A stretch of DNA of 6,854 nt, taken from an uncultured Rhizobiaceae group bacterium. Lineage in GTDB: Bacteria > Pseudomonadota > Alphaproteobacteria > Rhizobiales > Rhizobiaceae. Shown here in pieces: positions 5,750 to 6,854 of the stretch (position 1 is the first letter of the stretch; every line of letters begins with the position of its first letter). The stretch spans positions 1-6,854 of the forward strand of contig CAJQOR010000499.1 in assembly GCA_905479965.1 (NCBI GenBank), in the 5' to 3' direction. Under the pieces are notes generated by a model that was not told the origin of the DNA, did no database searches, and saw only the letters and a list, made by a program, of their open reading frames with translations. Both the position numbers and the translations under genes were made by a program.

Positions 5750-6349
5750 TTACGTATTTTTATGGTGCACCCATGCTCTTATTAGCCAAATAATACTTAC
5801 CAACCCGATCACCCCTGCGATGATAACTCCAAGGAAATTACTCACCAAATCTGTTAAGTTTGATAAATGCCCTGCAGAGAAATAACCTATACATACATAG
5901 GCAAGGGTCCAGCATGCAGCACCAATACTGGCAGAGATCGAAAAATTAGGCCACTTAAAGCCCGTTGCCCCACATATATAACTCACCCAAGGCCCAGCTG
6001 GACTGACAATTGTTCGAGATAGGATGATTGCAGTATTGCCGCGCTTATCCAAAAGTCCTTCAGCTTTACCGATGATCTTTTCAACCTTCCGATAATTTTT
6101 TAGCTTGTTGATTAAACCTGGACCGCCTTTTCGCGCGATTTGGTAGGCGATTTGATCCCCCGCAATAAAGCTCAACAAAGTGACGGCAATTACATGCCAA
6201 AGGGTTAAATCTCCCGTTGCTGCAAATCCACCAGCAGCTAATGCCAGCATTGCAGAAGGCAACGGTATCCCTAGGCATGCAATTGTTGTCACAACAAACA
6301 CAACCAAAAGGCCATATTGCGGAATGAGTGCCAGAACATAATCAGTCAT
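5750..6349 (-). CDS. DedA-family (SNARE-associated/VTT domain) inner-membrane protein, atypical
   Basis: Polytopic inner-membrane protein; DedA proteins support membrane homeostasis and several act as lipid scramblases or flippases. With ATG 6349 it has 199 residues, the usual DedA length. Hydrophobic segments lie near residues 12-28, 31-45, 52-64, 106-130, 138-158 and 168-190. Family features are the LP-x-AML-LAAG loop (30-40), IAGDQIAYQIARKGG (62-76) and SR followed by SPAGPWVSYICGATG (111-130), the latter matching a variant with PxGPWV in place of the common PxxR. The acidic residues known in E. coli YghB/YqjA (E39, D51) and the second arginine (R136) have no counterpart here; only R130 (here Arg112) remains. 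ATG 6349 overlaps the upstream gene's stop by 8 bases. An in-frame ATG at 6355 is an equal alternative; one at 6430 would overlap the upstream gene by 89 bases and add a charged, non-family tail. Confidence 0.87.
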   Translation of the reverse strand: MTDYVLALIPQYGLLVVFVVTTIACLGIPLPSAMLALAAGGFAATGDLTLWHVIAVTLLSFIAGDQIAYQIARKGGPGLINKLKNYRKVEKIIGKAEGLLDKRGNTAIILSRTIVSPAGPWVSYICGATGFKWPNFSISASIGAACWTLAYVCIGYFSAGHLSNLTDLVSNFLGVIIAGVIGLVSIIWLIRAWVHHKNT

Positions 6350-6791
6350 TGGCATCTTTCTCAGCATTTGCTTCTTCTTGGGAACCAGGTTTTGGCTGCT
6401 TTTCCTTTTTAGGTGGGCGTTTTTTCTCAAGCGATTTTAAATGAGCCGCTTGCGCTTCATTAATACGGTTTTGCAGCTCTTCAAGCGTAATATCTAAATC
6501 CTCAATGACCTTGGTCAACGGCTTTCGCTTGTCGATTTTTGGTCTTAGCCCCATCACTTCATCAATAATTGGCGGAGGAAGGTCATAAGACATGACAACA
6601 TATTTAGGTGTCATCCAATATTCTAATGGCTGATTTTTATGTTTTGGATCAGCAAAATAAATCAGATTTGCAATAAAACCTTTTGAAAAGAATATGACGG
6701 CAATGACAGATACCGATAAAAGCGCGATGGGTATCATATTTTTTCTGGCAAAAGCTAGAAACGAACGATCCGCTGCTGGTTGATTGCTCAC
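6342..6791 (-). CDS. Small membrane-anchored protein of unknown function with charged C-terminal tail
   Basis: I do not recognise a named family. The 149-residue product has a short polar N-terminus, one transmembrane segment at about residues 19-36 (IPIALLSVSVIAVIFF), then a middle region that looks conserved in style: YWMTPKYVVMSYDLPPPII at 58-76 and PLTKVIEDLDITLEELQNRI at 90-109, reminiscent of paired helices. The tail from about 110 is dense in Lys, Glu and Pro, probably coiled-coil passing into disorder. With no cleavable signal peptide evident, orientation cannot be told with confidence. The start is GTG at 6789-6791, with AAAAGG at 6803-6808 about eleven bases upstream; an in-frame TAA a few codons earlier rules out a longer protein. 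The gene overlaps dedA by 8 bases, so the two are translationally coupled and may work together at the membrane. Confidence 0.75.
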   Translation of the reverse strand: MSNQPAADRSFLAFARKNMIPIALLSVSVIAVIFFSKGFIANLIYFADPKHKNQPLEYWMTPKYVVMSYDLPPPIIDEVMGLRPKIDKRKPLTKVIEDLDITLEELQNRINEAQAAHLKSLEKKRPPKKEKQPKPGSQEEANAEKDAND

Positions 6792-6854
6792 GATGACAAA
6801 TACCTTTTATAAGTTGATCAATAAGCACTAATGCCAAACGGGTCTTGTTTCAAT
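6792..6854 (-). other. Window edge: possible 3' end of an upstream minus-strand gene
   Basis: Two minus-strand frames are open from the window edge for a few codons: one reads LKQDPFGISAY and stops at 6818-6820, the other reads IETRPVWH and stops at 6828-6830. Either could be the C-terminus of a further gene of this operon, but eight to eleven residues cannot decide it. The only other element seen is the AAAAGG ribosome binding site at 6803-6808 for the GTG-started gene. Confidence 0.25.

Noticed and set aside
6350..6430. Longer start for the DedA protein at ATG 6430
   Set aside because: The added residues are the out-of-frame reading of the upstream gene's Lys-rich tail and do not look like a DedA N-terminus.
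1..6854. A mobile element, defence system, CRISPR array or biosynthetic cluster
   Set aside because: No transposase, integrase, direct repeats, nuclease or toxin-antitoxin pair, or modular enzyme is seen; every long coding frame belongs to a common chromosomal family except one small unknown gene.

Overview
The window looks like an ordinary piece of an AT-leaning bacterial chromosome, most likely from an alphaproteobacterium. The best taxonomic clue is the Mrp/ApbC protein. Its N-terminal DUF59 domain has the 'GDIVSLGMV' form with no conserved cysteine, and its ATPase core reads like alphaproteobacterial Mrp. The mobA-mobB pair and the DUF971-mrp pair fit this. I see no tRNA, rRNA, CRISPR array, insertion sequence, phage or plasmid gene, or attachment site.

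Layout, left to right. (1) Bases 1-774, plus strand: the 3' two thirds of an FMN-dependent alpha-hydroxy-acid dehydrogenase (LldD-like), cut off by the window edge. (2) Bases 771-1891, minus strand: mobA then mobB, which convert molybdopterin into its guanine dinucleotide form. They are joined by a TAATG stop/start overlap, and mobB runs tail to tail into the lldD-like gene with a 4-base overlap. (3) Bases 1892-2113: a divergent intergenic region holding presumed promoters both ways and a 19-codon reading frame that ends one base before the mobA start. (4) Bases 2114-3670, plus strand: a DUF971 protein followed by mrp, an iron-sulfur cluster carrier ATPase, closed by a strong terminator at 3697-3725. 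(5) Bases 3724-6791, minus strand: four genes transcribed right to left. They are a small membrane-anchored protein of unknown function, a DedA-family membrane protein that overlaps it by 8 bases, an SDR dehydrogenase with a very strong ribosome binding site and its own palindrome-bearing promoter region, and a YcaQ/AlkX-type DNA glycosylase.

How the genes work together: three units can be supported. mobA/mobB serve molybdenum cofactor maturation, though no molybdoenzyme is visible here. DUF971+mrp serve Fe-S cluster delivery; the two domains are found fused in plant HCF101. The four-gene minus-strand block is held together by spacing only, not by any shared pathway I can name.

I found no convincing undescribed system. 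The points most worth a second look are the DedA variant that lacks residues known to be essential in E. coli homologs, the short frame coupled to mobA, the overlapping inverted repeats in front of the SDR gene, the conserved-looking unknown protein coupled to DedA, and the split HCF101-like DUF971/Mrp pair.
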